Source of the DNA: Kitasatospora sp. NBC_01250
Lineage (GTDB): Bacteria > Actinomycetota > Actinomycetes > Streptomycetales > Streptomycetaceae
Direction: 5' to 3'
Assembly: GCF_036226465.1 (NCBI RefSeq)
Contig: NZ_CP108476.1
Location: 868,001-932,000, forward strand
DNA length: 64,000 bases
Shown here: in pieces, positions 7,813 to 15,526 of the stretch
How positions within the stretch are numbered: position 1 is the stretch's first letter
How the letters are laid out: each line of letters begins with the position of its first letter
Position numbers and translations under genes: made by a program
The notes under the pieces: generated by a model
The model's input: only the letters and a program-made list of their open reading frames with translations
Database searches by the model: none
What the model was told of the DNA's origin: nothing

Positions 7813-9102
7813 TCACCCCGTGGCCGCCACCCTGCGGTGGCCCACCAGCAGCCCCACCGCATGGGCCGCACCCGAGAGCAGTGCGCCGAGCAGCAGGGCG
7901 TACTGGAGCGGTAGTTGGGTGGCCGCCAGGAAGGTCACCACCAGCAGCGAGCGTTCGCGCCAGCCCCGCCGCCAGGCCAGCGCGATCTCGGGCAGGCGCG
8001 CGAGCACCAGCTTGACGCCGATCAGGATCAGCAGGGCGCCGACCACTGCCAGCGGGATGAACCCGGTCACCCGGCCGAAGAAGCAGAGCAGCAGGGCCAG
8101 CACCACGCCGGAGGCGACCCCGGCCCAGCGGCTGCGCGCCCCGGCGGCGACCGCGACCGCGGTGCGCGAGGGCGAGCCGCCGACCGGCAGGGCGTGGCAG
8201 AAGGCTCCGACCGCGTTCGCGGCGGCCTGGGCGAGCACGTCCCGGCGCCCGGCCCGGCGGCCCACCGGCTCGCCGGCCGCCGGACCGCCCGCCGGGCTCC
8301 CGGGCGCGATCGCGGCGGCCTGGGCCAGTGCCACCGCCGCCACCGAGCAGGCGCCGCCGACCAGGTGGGGCATCACCCACCAGTTCGGCACGGTCAGCTG
8401 CGGGAGCCCGCCGGGCACCGTGCCCAGCGAGGCGGCCAGCGGGACCGTGATCCCCGCGACGTGCACCAGCACCCCGGTGACCACCAGGGCCACCAGCACG
8501 GCCAGTGCGCGCAGCCGGCTGACGGCGTGGGCCAGGGCCCAGACCAGCACGGTGGCCACCGCCACCGCCGTCATGCGGTGCGACCAGGCCCCCGGGTGCG
8601 CGAGCCAGGAGGCCAGCCGCAGCAGGCGGTTGTGGTGCCGGGCCCGGTAGCCGGTCGCCTCGCGCAGCGCACCCGCGATGATCTGGACCGCGGTTCCCAG
8701 TGAGAACCCGGTCACCGCCCCGAGCGAGATCCCCCGCAGCACCGCACCGAGCCCCAGCAGCGCGAACAGGGCCATCGCGGCGGCGACCAGCAGCGTGAGT
8801 GCGGCCACGTTCGCGGGCAGCGTCGGGTCCAGGTGCGCGTGGCGCAGCGCGTTGCCCGAGGTGAGGGCGATGGCGCTGGTCAGGGTGGTGATCATCAGCG
8901 GGGTGCGGCCCAGCAGCGAGCCCATCATGGCCGGCAGCACACCGCTGCTCAGCCCGCTGCCGGGAGCCAGCCCGGCGATCGCCGCGTACGCCATCCCCTC
9001 CGGCACGCTGAACAGCGCGGTGATTCCGCCCGCCAGCAGGTCGCGGGGAGCCGGTCGGGTGGTGTCCTGCTCGGGCTCGGCTTCCGGTTCGCCCTGCTCC
9101 AC
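7813..9102 (-). CDS. SulP-family anion permease lacking a STAS domain
   Basis: The 429-residue protein has 10-12 hydrophobic segments and SulP-type motifs: LLAGGITALFSVPEGMAYAAIAGLAPGSGL at the N-terminus, GRTPLMITTLTSAIALTSG, and NAVGAFCHALPVGGSPSRTAVAVAAGARSRWAGV, the usual G-x-x-P-x-x-G-x-x-S-R-T segment. SulP proteins move sulfate, bicarbonate or other anions. Typical members are 500-570 residues with a cytoplasmic C-terminal STAS domain; here the chain ends after the last membrane helix with only VGHRRVAATG. A GTG start at 9102 is preceded by GGAGGTG. The substrate is not predictable. It lies tail-on behind the metal ATPase gene, 177 bp away. Confidence 0.85.
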   Translation of the reverse strand: MEQGEPEAEPEQDTTRPAPRDLLAGGITALFSVPEGMAYAAIAGLAPGSGLSSGVLPAMMGSLLGRTPLMITTLTSAIALTSGNALRHAHLDPTLPANVAALTLLVAAAMALFALLGLGAVLRGISLGAVTGFSLGTAVQIIAGALREATGYRARHHNRLLRLASWLAHPGAWSHRMTAVAVATVLVWALAHAVSRLRALAVLVALVVTGVLVHVAGITVPLAASLGTVPGGLPQLTVPNWWVMPHLVGGACSVAAVALAQAAAIAPGSPAGGPAAGEPVGRRAGRRDVLAQAAANAVGAFCHALPVGGSPSRTAVAVAAGARSRWAGVASGVVLALLLCFFGRVTGFIPLAVVGALLILIGVKLVLARLPEIALAWRRGWRERSLLVVTFLAATQLPLQYALLLGALLSGAAHAVGLLVGHRRVAATG

Positions 9103-9279
9103 TGCGCACCTCCAGCTGTGCTGTCCGGCGCCCCTCCGGTCGGCGGCCGAAGGCCAGCGTGACGGCCGACCGGGGTGGGAAGCACGCAGGCGGCACCCGG
9201 AGGTCGGTCATCCGGGTGGAACCGTCCGCGTTCCCGGCGTGTCGTCGAGCGGCATGCCGTACGGCTGCGCCGGTCGGCG

Positions 9280-11280
9280 CTACCCGTGCCCCTGCGCGCG
9301 GGCCTTGGTCCAGGCGGCCTCGCGCAGCAGGCGCAGGCCGTTGAGACCGACGATGACGGTCGAGCCCTCGTGGCCGAGGACGCCGAGCGGCAGCGGCAGT
9401 CGGCCCGCGAGGTCCCAGACGACCAGGCCGGTGATGAAGACCGAGGCGATCACCAGGTTCTGCACGACGAACGCGCGGGCTCGTCGGGAGAGCGCGACGA
9501 CGGTGGGGACGGTGGCGAGTTCGTCGCGCACGATCACCGCGTCGGCGGTCTCCAGCGCGAGGTCCGAGCCGGCCCGGCCCATCGCGATGCCGGTGTGGGC
9601 GGCGGCCAGCGCCGGTGCGTCGTTGACGCCGTCGCCGATCACCAGCACCCGGCGGCCGGCCCGCTCCCGCTCCTGGACGGCGGCGACCTTGTCCTGCGGC
9701 AGCAGCCCGGACCGGACGTCGGTGATGCCCACCTCGGCCGCCAGCCGGGCGGCGGCCCGCGGGTTGTCGCCGGTGACCAGCATCGGCACGGCCCCGGTCA
9801 GGGCCGTCAGCGCGCCGACGGTGGCGGCGGCGTCCGGACGCAGGCGGTCGGCGATGCCCAGCACCCCGACCGGCACGCCGTCCACCGTCACCAGCACCGC
9901 GGTCGATCCGCCCTCCTCCAGCTCCGCCGCGATCCCGGCGGCCGAGGCGGCGGCGCCACCGAGCGGTCGGGCGGCGTCCGCCAGCAGCCGGGCGGGGGCG
10001 CCGACCGCGACCGCCCGGCCGCCGACGACCGCCCGCACGCCGACGCCGGGGGTGGAGCTGAACTCCTCGGCGGCGGCGAGCGCCGGGGCTCCGGCGCGGG
10101 CCGCCTCGACCACGGCGCGGGCGAGCGGGTGCTCGCTCGGGTGCTCGGCCGCGGCGGCCAGGGCCAGCAGCTCCGCCTCGGCCAGACCCGAGCCGGCCAG
10201 CGGGCGCACGGCGGTCACCCGCGGAGTGCCCTCGGTGAGCGTGCCGGTCTTGTCGAGCGCGACGGCGTCGACCTGCCCCAGGCGCTCCATCACCACCGCG
10301 GACTTCACCAGCACGCCGTGCCGCCCCGCGTTGGCGATCGCGGAGAGCAGCGGCGGCATGGTGGCCAGCACCACGGCGCACGGCGAGGCGACGATCATGA
10401 AGGTCATCGCCCGCAGCAGGGCGCTGGTCATGGTCGCGCCGAGGGCCAGCGGGACGACGAAGACGGCGAGGGTGGCGGCGACCATGCCGAGCGAGTAGCG
10501 CTGCTCGACCTTCTCGATGAACAGCTGGGTGGGGGCCTTGGTCTCGGAGGCCTCCTCGACCAGCCGCACGATCCGGGCGATCACCGAGTCCGCGGCGTCG
10601 CGCTCGACCCGGACCCGCAGGGCGCCGGTGCCGTTCAGGGTGCCGGCGAACACCTCGTCACCGGGCTCCTTGGCCACCGGCAGCGGCTCGCCGGTGATGG
10701 TGGCCTGGTCGACCTCACTGCCCCCCTCCAGCACCCGGCCGTCGGCGCCGACCCGCTCCCCCGGGCGGATCAGGATGGTGTCGCCGACCGCGAGGTCCGC
10801 GGTGGCCACGCTCTCCTCGCCGCCGTCGGCCGACAGCCGGGTGGCCGTTGCGGGGGCCAGGTCGAGCAGCCCGCGCACCGAGTCGGCGGTGCGGGCGGTG
10901 GCCAGCGCCTCCAGCGCGCCGGAGGTGGCGAAGATGACGATCAGCAGCGCGCCGTCCATCAGCTGGCCGATCGAGGCGGCGCCGATCGCCGCGACGATCA
11001 TCAGCAGGTCGACGTCGAGCGTCTTCTCCTTCAGCGCCTGCAGCCCGGCCCAGGCCGGCTCCCAGCCGCCGGTGGCGTAGGCCAGCGCGTACAGCGGGCC
11101 CCAGGCCCAGGTGGGGGCGCCGGTCAGCTGGAGCGGCAGCGCGGCCAGGAAGAGCACGGTGGCCGCGGCCGCGCAGCGCGCCTCGGGCAGCGCGAACACC
11201 CGAGTGCGCCGCCGGGGGGCGGCACTCGCGGCTGCGACGCCCAGCTCGGGGGCGCGGCGCTCGATCAGGGTGGAGGACAT
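9280..11280 (-). CDS. P1B-4-type heavy-metal-transporting ATPase (likely Co/Fe/Zn efflux)
   Basis: The 666-residue P-type ATPase shows ITGEPLP (actuator domain), MIVASPCAVVLATMP with the S-P-C metal-site motif at residues 299-301, phosphorylated Asp343 in DKTGTLTEG, SEHPLARAV for the nucleotide domain and GDGVNDAPAL. The S-P-C motif together with GHEGSTVIVGLNGLRLL in the last helix is typical of P1B-4 ATPases such as CoaT/CtpD, which export Co(II) or Fe(II). There is no N-terminal CxxC metal-binding domain, also usual for this subgroup. I chose the ATG at 11280, with GAAGGA upstream, over an earlier in-frame start at 11322. The operator-like dyad at 11338-11359 and a divergent CDF-like gene support metal-induced expression. 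Confidence 0.93.
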   Translation of the reverse strand: MSSTLIERRAPELGVAAASAAPRRRTRVFALPEARCAAAATVLFLAALPLQLTGAPTWAWGPLYALAYATGGWEPAWAGLQALKEKTLDVDLLMIVAAIGAASIGQLMDGALLIVIFATSGALEALATARTADSVRGLLDLAPATATRLSADGGEESVATADLAVGDTILIRPGERVGADGRVLEGGSEVDQATITGEPLPVAKEPGDEVFAGTLNGTGALRVRVERDAADSVIARIVRLVEEASETKAPTQLFIEKVEQRYSLGMVAATLAVFVVPLALGATMTSALLRAMTFMIVASPCAVVLATMPPLLSAIANAGRHGVLVKSAVVMERLGQVDAVALDKTGTLTEGTPRVTAVRPLAGSGLAEAELLALAAAAEHPSEHPLARAVVEAARAGAPALAAAEEFSSTPGVGVRAVVGGRAVAVGAPARLLADAARPLGGAAASAAGIAAELEEGGSTAVLVTVDGVPVGVLGIADRLRPDAAATVGALTALTGAVPMLVTGDNPRAAARLAAEVGITDVRSGLLPQDKVAAVQERERAGRRVLVIGDGVNDAPALAAAHTGIAMGRAGSDLALETADAVIVRDELATVPTVVALSRRARAFVVQNLVIASVFITGLVVWDLAGRLPLPLGVLGHEGSTVIVGLNGLRLLREAAWTKARAQGHG

Positions 11281-11337
11281 GGCAGTGGTGTTCCTTCGCG
11301 CGGGCAGGGCAGAGCGGCCCATTCACCATACAGGAAC

Positions 11338-11359
11338 ATATGAACACTCCTTCAAGCAT
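11338..11359. promoter_or_regulatory. ArsR/SmtB-type operator-like dyad between metal exporter genes
   Basis: An imperfect dyad ATATGAAC-ACTCCT-TCAAGCAT, with a TGAA-N6-TTCA core, resembles the ATATGAA-N6-TTCATAT operators of ArsR/SmtB sensors. It lies 58 bp before the ATPase start and 83 bp before the CDF-like start, in a locally AT-rich patch. No ArsR gene is near; a distant regulator is inferred. Confidence 0.5.
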
Positions 11360-11441
11360 GCATACGGAAGGGCCTCGCCCGCGGGCCGCCGCACGGCCCC
11401 GCCCCCGCGGACCGTCGGCCGGCCCTGGAAGAATCCTGCGC

Positions 11442-12050
11442 ATGACCACGACCTCGCCCCCGGCGCCCCTGGACACCGCACGGCTGGTGCGCCGGGGCTT
11501 CGCGCTGGAATGGGCCACCCTGAGCTGGAACGTGATCGGCATCGTGGTGCTCGCCGTCGCGGCGATCGGCGCACGCTCGGTGGCGCTGGCCGGTTTCGGC
11601 CTGGACTCGCTGATCGAGATCGGCGCCTCCGCCGTGGTGGTCTGGGAGCTGTCGGGCAGCGGCGCGGCGCGCCAGAAGCGGGCGCTGCGGCTGATCGGCG
11701 CCGGTTTCGGCCTGCTCGCGCTCTACCTGACGGTGCAGTCGACGCTGGTCCTGGTCACCGGCTTCCACCCGCGCCACTCCTCGCTCGGCATCGCCTGGAC
11801 CGCGGTGACCGCCGCCGTGATGTTCGCGCTGGCCGCGGGCAAGGCCCGGACCGGCCGCGCGCTGGACAACCCGGTGCTGCGGACCGAGGGCAGGGTCACC
11901 CTGGTCGACGGCCTGCTGGCCGCGGCCGTGCTGCTCGGTCTGGTCCTCAACAGTGCGCTGGGCTGGTGGTGGGCCGACCCGGCGGCCGGCTACGTGCTGG
12001 TGTACTACGCGGTCCGCGAGGTATACGAGATCTTCCTCGGCGAGCACTGA
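11442..12050 (+). CDS. CDF-like cation transporter (membrane domain only)
   Basis: The 202-residue protein has about six hydrophobic segments, with LEWATLSWNVIGIVVLAVAA, AGFGLDSLIEIGASAVVVWEL and VTLVDGLLAAAVLLGLVLNSALGWWWADPAAGYVLVYYAVREV. The D-S-x-x-E and D-P-x-x-x-Y patterns match the transmembrane half of cation-diffusion-facilitator proteins, which exchange Zn, Co or Fe for protons. The usual C-terminal cytoplasmic domain of about 90 residues is absent, as in a recognised short actinobacterial subgroup. The ATG at 11442 has GGAAGAA upstream. It is divergent from the P1B-4 ATPase across a shared operator-like dyad, so both probably respond to the same metal. Confidence 0.85.
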   Translation: MTTTSPPAPLDTARLVRRGFALEWATLSWNVIGIVVLAVAAIGARSVALAGFGLDSLIEIGASAVVVWELSGSGAARQKRALRLIGAGFGLLALYLTVQSTLVLVTGFHPRHSSLGIAWTAVTAAVMFALAAGKARTGRALDNPVLRTEGRVTLVDGLLAAAVLLGLVLNSALGWWWADPAAGYVLVYYAVREVYEIFLGEH

Positions 12051-12070
12051 CCGCTCCACGCCCGGGCCCG

Positions 12071-12160
12071 ATCCACCGCACGTCCGATCGACCGCAACGC
12101 CCGACCCACCGCACGTCCAGTCCACCGCACGTCCAGTCCACCGCACGTCCGATCCACCGG
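12071..12160 (+). repeat. Tandem 15-17 bp repeats between the CDF-like and ArsB-like genes
   Basis: Five and a half imperfect copies of a unit close to CCACCGCACGTCCAGT run head to tail: 12071-12086, 12087-12103, 12104-12120, 12121-12136, 12137-12151 and a partial copy to 12160. They end four bases before the ribosome-binding site of the next gene. They could be a regulatory target, a slipped-strand expansion or a mobile remnant. Confidence 0.85.
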
Positions 12161-12173
12161 AAACGAGGAAATC

Positions 12174-13430
12174 CTGAACACGTCGCTCGCCGAAGCCCTG
12201 TCGGTCGGCCTGCTGGCGCTGCTGCTGGCCGCTGCGGTGATCCGCCCGTGGGGCCTGCCGGAGGCGGTGGTCGCGGTGCCCGCCGCGGGCATCGTCGTCG
12301 CGACCGGCGCAATCTCCCCGGCGCACGCGGCGAGCGAGGCCGCCCGGCTCGGTCCGGTGATCGGTTTCCTGGCGGCCGTCCTGGTGCTGGCCCAGCTCTG
12401 CGACGACGAGGGGCTGTTCCAGGCCTGCGGGGCCTGGATGGCCCGGACCGCGGCGGGGCAGCCCCGCAGCCTGCTCGTACAAGTGTTCGTGGTCGCCTCG
12501 GTGATCACGGCGGTGCTGAGCCTGGACGCCACCGTGGTGCTGCTGACCCCGGTGGTCTTCGCCACGGCCGCCCGGCTCGGTGCCCGCCCCAAGCCGCACG
12601 TCTACGCCTGCACCCACCTGTCGAACACCGCCTCGCTGCTGCTGCCGGTCTCCAACCTCACCAACCTGCTCGCCTTCACCGCCAGCGGGCTGAGCTTCAC
12701 CCGCTTCGCCGCGCTGATGGTGCTGCCGTGGCTGGTCGCCATCGGGGTCGAGTACGTGGTGCTGCGCCGGTTCTTCGCCACCGATCTCGACGCCGGCGCC
12801 CAGGCCCCGACCGCCGGCGCGGCACCGCAGATGCCGCTGTTCGCCCTGGTCACGGTGGCCGGCACGCTGGCCGGCTTCGTGCTGACCTCCGCGCTCGGCA
12901 TCGACCCCGCCTGGGCCGCGCTGGCCGGCGCCCTGGTGCTCGCCGCCCGCGCCCTGGCCCAGCGCCGCACCACGCCGCGCGCGATCGTCCGCTCCGCGGC
13001 CGTGCCGTTCCTGGCGTTCGTGCTGGCGCTCGGCATCGTGGTGCGGGCGGTGGTCGACAACGGGCTGGCCGGCGCGCTCGCGCACCTCGTGCCGCACGGC
13101 ACCGCGCTGCCCGCGCTGCTGGGCACCGCCGTCCTGTCGGCCGTGCTGGCGAACGTCATCAACAACCTGCCCGCCACCCTGGTGCTGCTGCCGCTGGCCG
13201 CCGCGTCGGGCCCCGGTGCGGTGCTGGCGGTCCTGCTCGGGGTGAACATCGGTCCGAACCTCACCTACGCCGGCTCACTGGCCACCCTGTTGTGGCGGCG
13301 CATCGTGCGCGAGCACGACACCGAGGTGAACCTGGGCGAGTTCAGCCGGCTGGGTCTGCTCGTCGTGCCCACTGCCCTGGCCCTGGCCGTGGTGGCACTG
13401 TGGGGGGCACTGCAGATCGTCGGAGGGTAG
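12174..13430 (+). CDS. ArsB/NhaD-like (SLC13-type) permease
   Basis: The protein of about 418 residues has roughly 11 hydrophobic segments and ArsB-like features: RPWGLPEAVVAVPAAGIVVATGAISP, VIGFLAAVLVLAQLCDDEGLF, LDATVVLLTPVVFA, HLSNTASLLLPVSNLTNLLAF, and ANVINNLPATLVLLPLA with GVNIGPNLTYAGSLATLLWRR. ArsB relatives extrude arsenite/antimonite, while other members of this superfamily carry dicarboxylates or other anions. GAGGA at 12165-12169 sits just before CTG at 12174, which gives MNTSLAEALSV and a full first helix, so I prefer a rare CTG start. The nearest conventional start is GTG at 12237, which would cut that helix. It shares a strand with the CDF-like and Usp genes, and the Usp start follows after five bases. 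Confidence 0.85.
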   Translation: MNTSLAEALSVGLLALLLAAAVIRPWGLPEAVVAVPAAGIVVATGAISPAHAASEAARLGPVIGFLAAVLVLAQLCDDEGLFQACGAWMARTAAGQPRSLLVQVFVVASVITAVLSLDATVVLLTPVVFATAARLGARPKPHVYACTHLSNTASLLLPVSNLTNLLAFTASGLSFTRFAALMVLPWLVAIGVEYVVLRRFFATDLDAGAQAPTAGAAPQMPLFALVTVAGTLAGFVLTSALGIDPAWAALAGALVLAARALAQRRTTPRAIVRSAAVPFLAFVLALGIVVRAVVDNGLAGALAHLVPHGTALPALLGTAVLSAVLANVINNLPATLVLLPLAAASGPGAVLAVLLGVNIGPNLTYAGSLATLLWRRIVREHDTEVNLGEFSRLGLLVVPTALALAVVALWGALQIVGG

Positions 13431-13435
13431 CCGCC

Positions 13436-13993
13436 GTGGACGTCGTCGTCTGGATCACCGAGGGCACCTGGCCCGCCTGCGTGGACGCCGCCCGCGCCCA
13501 CGCCCCGGCCGACGCCGCGATCGTGCTGCTCCACGTCAGCGACGACGACGTCCCCGGCGCCGCACACGGCGCGTTCGCCGGGCTCCTCGGACGCGGCCAC
13601 CCCGGCGGCCACGCCCGTCGCCACCCCGGCGATCACCCTGGCGGGCACCCCGGCGCGCACCGCCCGGCCGAGGGCTGGGGCAGCGACCCCGGCAACCGGG
13701 TGGCGGACCTCGCCGCGGCCGGTGCCCGCCGACTCCTGGACGCCGCCGCCGAACGCCTGGGCCGCGACTGCACCCGGGTGGCGCGCAGCGGGCGGGTGGA
13801 ACGCGAGGTGGTCGCGGCGGCCGACGGGGCCGAGCTGCTGATCCTCGCCCGCGACGGCGACCGCAGCCACCTGGGCCCGCGCAGCCTCGGCCCGGCCGGC
13901 CGCTTCGTGGTCGACCACGCGCCCTGCCCCGTGCTGCTGGTGTGGCCCGAACCCTCCCCCGGCATCGCGACCATCCCGCCGCCCCACCGGTAG
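13436..13993 (+). CDS. Universal stress protein domain with a periodic histidine insert
   Basis: The 185-residue protein opens with VVVWITEGTWPACVDAA and AAIVLLHVSDDD, and closes with AELLILARDGD, LGPRSLGPAGRFVVDHAPCPVLLVWPE, which is the UspA nucleotide-binding signature G-x2-G-x9-G-x-S/F-x-x-V in relaxed form. Between strand two and the following helix it carries a loop in which His occurs at residues 55, 59, 63, 67, 71 and 75, mostly as HPGG/HPGD tetrapeptides. Such a run could bind Zn, Ni or Co, which would fit the neighbouring metal exporters. The GTG start follows GGAGGG by eight bases and lies five bases after the permease stop, so the two are co-transcribed. Confidence 0.8.
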   Translation: MDVVVWITEGTWPACVDAARAHAPADAAIVLLHVSDDDVPGAAHGAFAGLLGRGHPGGHARRHPGDHPGGHPGAHRPAEGWGSDPGNRVADLAAAGARRLLDAAAERLGRDCTRVARSGRVEREVVAAADGAELLILARDGDRSHLGPRSLGPAGRFVVDHAPCPVLLVWPEPSPGIATIPPPHR

Positions 13994-14012
13994 CGACCTC
14001 GGACCTCCCCGG

Positions 14013-14105
14013 GTCAGAACTCGTCGTGGGTGAACGGCAGCGTGGGCTGGGAGCGCCTCGCCGAGGCCGCCTACGCGTCAGAACTCGTCGTGGGTGAACG
14101 GCAGC
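14013..14105. repeat. 29-bp direct repeat duplicating the end of the acetyltransferase gene
   Basis: The same 29 bases occur at 14013-14041 and 14077-14105, 64 bp apart. The right copy encodes the reverse-strand C-terminus L-P-F-T-H-D-E-F plus stop of the acetyltransferase. The left copy is an extra version beyond the stop. This is a local partial duplication in the convergent intergenic gap. Confidence 0.95.
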
Positions 14106-15340
14106 AGCTCGGTGCGCAGCGCGGCGTCGAGGCGTCGGGCCGCGCCCGGCGTGCGTTCGGTGACGAGTCCGGCCCGCACCAGGGGGTGCAGCCCGGTGTC
14201 GCCGAGGTAGCAGGCGGCCAGGTCGCGGACGTCGAGCACGAGGTCGGCGGGGTCGGTGGTCGGCTCGTACCGGTTGCCGTCCCGGACAGCGCCCGCAGCG
14301 CCGGCCGGGCCGGCGGTCAGGCGGAACCGGCCGTGGTTGGCGGGGACCGCCTCGTCGCGCACCTCGAGGACGAGGTCGACGGGCGCGGCCCAGTCGCGGG
14401 CGGTCAGGGCCGCGCGCACGTCCACCAGGCGCAGCCAGAGCGCCGGGAACTGCCGGGTGATCCGCACCTGGTCGCGGTCGGCGCTGATCAGCGGCAGGAC
14501 GTCGTCGGCCGGGCGGCCCCAGGCGCGGACCCGGCCGGTCAGGTCGAGACCGGCGAGGTAGCTCCACAGGGCGGCCGCCACGGCAGCGCTGTCGCTCTCC
14601 AGCTCGTGGACCTCGACGAGTCCGGGGGTGCCGTTGTCCTCGTCGCCGCCGCGGGTGCGGTAGATCGCGTAGCCGGCGTACGGCTCCCGGCCCGAGACCA
14701 CGATCCGTGGCGGGCCGAGTTCGTCGTCGTCCTCGTCCTCCTCGGGCAGCACCTGTTCGCGCCACCAGAGGCGGTCGCGGGCGGGCCGCCCGGCGCGCCG
14801 GGAGCGGCTCGCCTCGTAGTGGGGGCCGAGCAGGCCGGGGGCCTCGGCGGCGTCCAGCAGGCGCAGCGGCCCGGGGTCGGGGGTCAGGCGCAGGGCGAGC
14901 GGCCGGGTGGAGTCGATCTCCAGCGTGGTCAGGTGGGTGGCCGCACCGAAGCCGTGGCGGCCGTAGATGGCGGCCTCCGAGGCCCAGAGCGCGGCGAGCG
15001 GGCGCCCCTGGGCGGCGCAGTCGCGCCACAGCTGCGCGAGCATCGCGGAGAGCACCCCGCGCCGGCGGTGGGTGGGCGCCACGCAGACGAAGGTCAGCCC
15101 GGCGCAGGGCAGTTGGCCGCCGGGGACGGAGAGCCGCAGCCGGTGGGCGGCGAGCAGGCCCACCACCTGGCCGTCCGCGTAAGCGCCGAGCCGGTCGCAG
15201 CGGCGCAGCAGCTTGCGGTACCGGTCGCGCTGCTCCGTGTCGTAGCTCTCGTGGAAGACCAGCGAGGCGAGGTCCAGGGCCCGGCCCAGGTGCCCCTCGG
15301 GGACCTCGCGGATGTCTGCTGCCGGGCGCGGGGTGCTCAC
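14078..15340 (-). CDS. Eis-like GNAT N-acetyltransferase
   Basis: The 420-residue protein has the three-part layout of Eis (enhanced intracellular survival) proteins: an N-terminal GNAT domain with LTFVCVAPTHRRRGVLSAMLAQL as the acetyl-CoA pyrophosphate loop (R-R-R-G-V), a Tyr in EAAIYGRHGFGAAT, a second GNAT-like domain in the middle, and a C-terminal SCP2-like part ending in THDEF, whose terminal Phe carboxylate acts as catalytic base in Eis. Such enzymes acetylate amines at several positions, including aminoglycosides and lysines. The GTG start at 15340 is supported by alignment with the usual Eis N-terminus. The stop lies in the right copy of a 29-bp direct repeat. Confidence 0.9.
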   Translation of the reverse strand: MSTPRPAADIREVPEGHLGRALDLASLVFHESYDTEQRDRYRKLLRRCDRLGAYADGQVVGLLAAHRLRLSVPGGQLPCAGLTFVCVAPTHRRRGVLSAMLAQLWRDCAAQGRPLAALWASEAAIYGRHGFGAATHLTTLEIDSTRPLALRLTPDPGPLRLLDAAEAPGLLGPHYEASRSRRAGRPARDRLWWREQVLPEEDEDDDELGPPRIVVSGREPYAGYAIYRTRGGDEDNGTPGLVEVHELESDSAAVAAALWSYLAGLDLTGRVRAWGRPADDVLPLISADRDQVRITRQFPALWLRLVDVRAALTARDWAAPVDLVLEVRDEAVPANHGRFRLTAGPAGAAGAVRDGNRYEPTTDPADLVLDVRDLAACYLGDTGLHPLVRAGLVTERTPGAARRLDAALRTELLPFTHDEF

Positions 15341-15526
15341 TTCACCGGAGTCTAGGGGCTTCTGACGGCACGGCGGGTGCGTTCGGCCACTTGAAGGAGC
15401 ACGTGTCCCTCACGGAGGATGAAGCTCGTCACCGGACGGCCGTGCGCGGCGTTGTCACGGTCGGACGGCGGTGCCGTGACGAGGGGCGCACAAGTGACGG
15501 TGTGCGCTGTCAGGAGGGTGCGAGAC

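Noticed and set aside
6950..10381. A 1,143-codon reverse-strand frame across the DUF3050, SulP and ATPase region
   Set aside because: It spans two genes on its own strand in another frame plus one on the opposite strand, and has no recognisable protein features.
12071..12160. Tandem repeats considered as a CRISPR or attachment site
   Set aside because: Units are contiguous, imperfect and 15-17 bp long with no spacers; there is no integrase or tRNA nearby.
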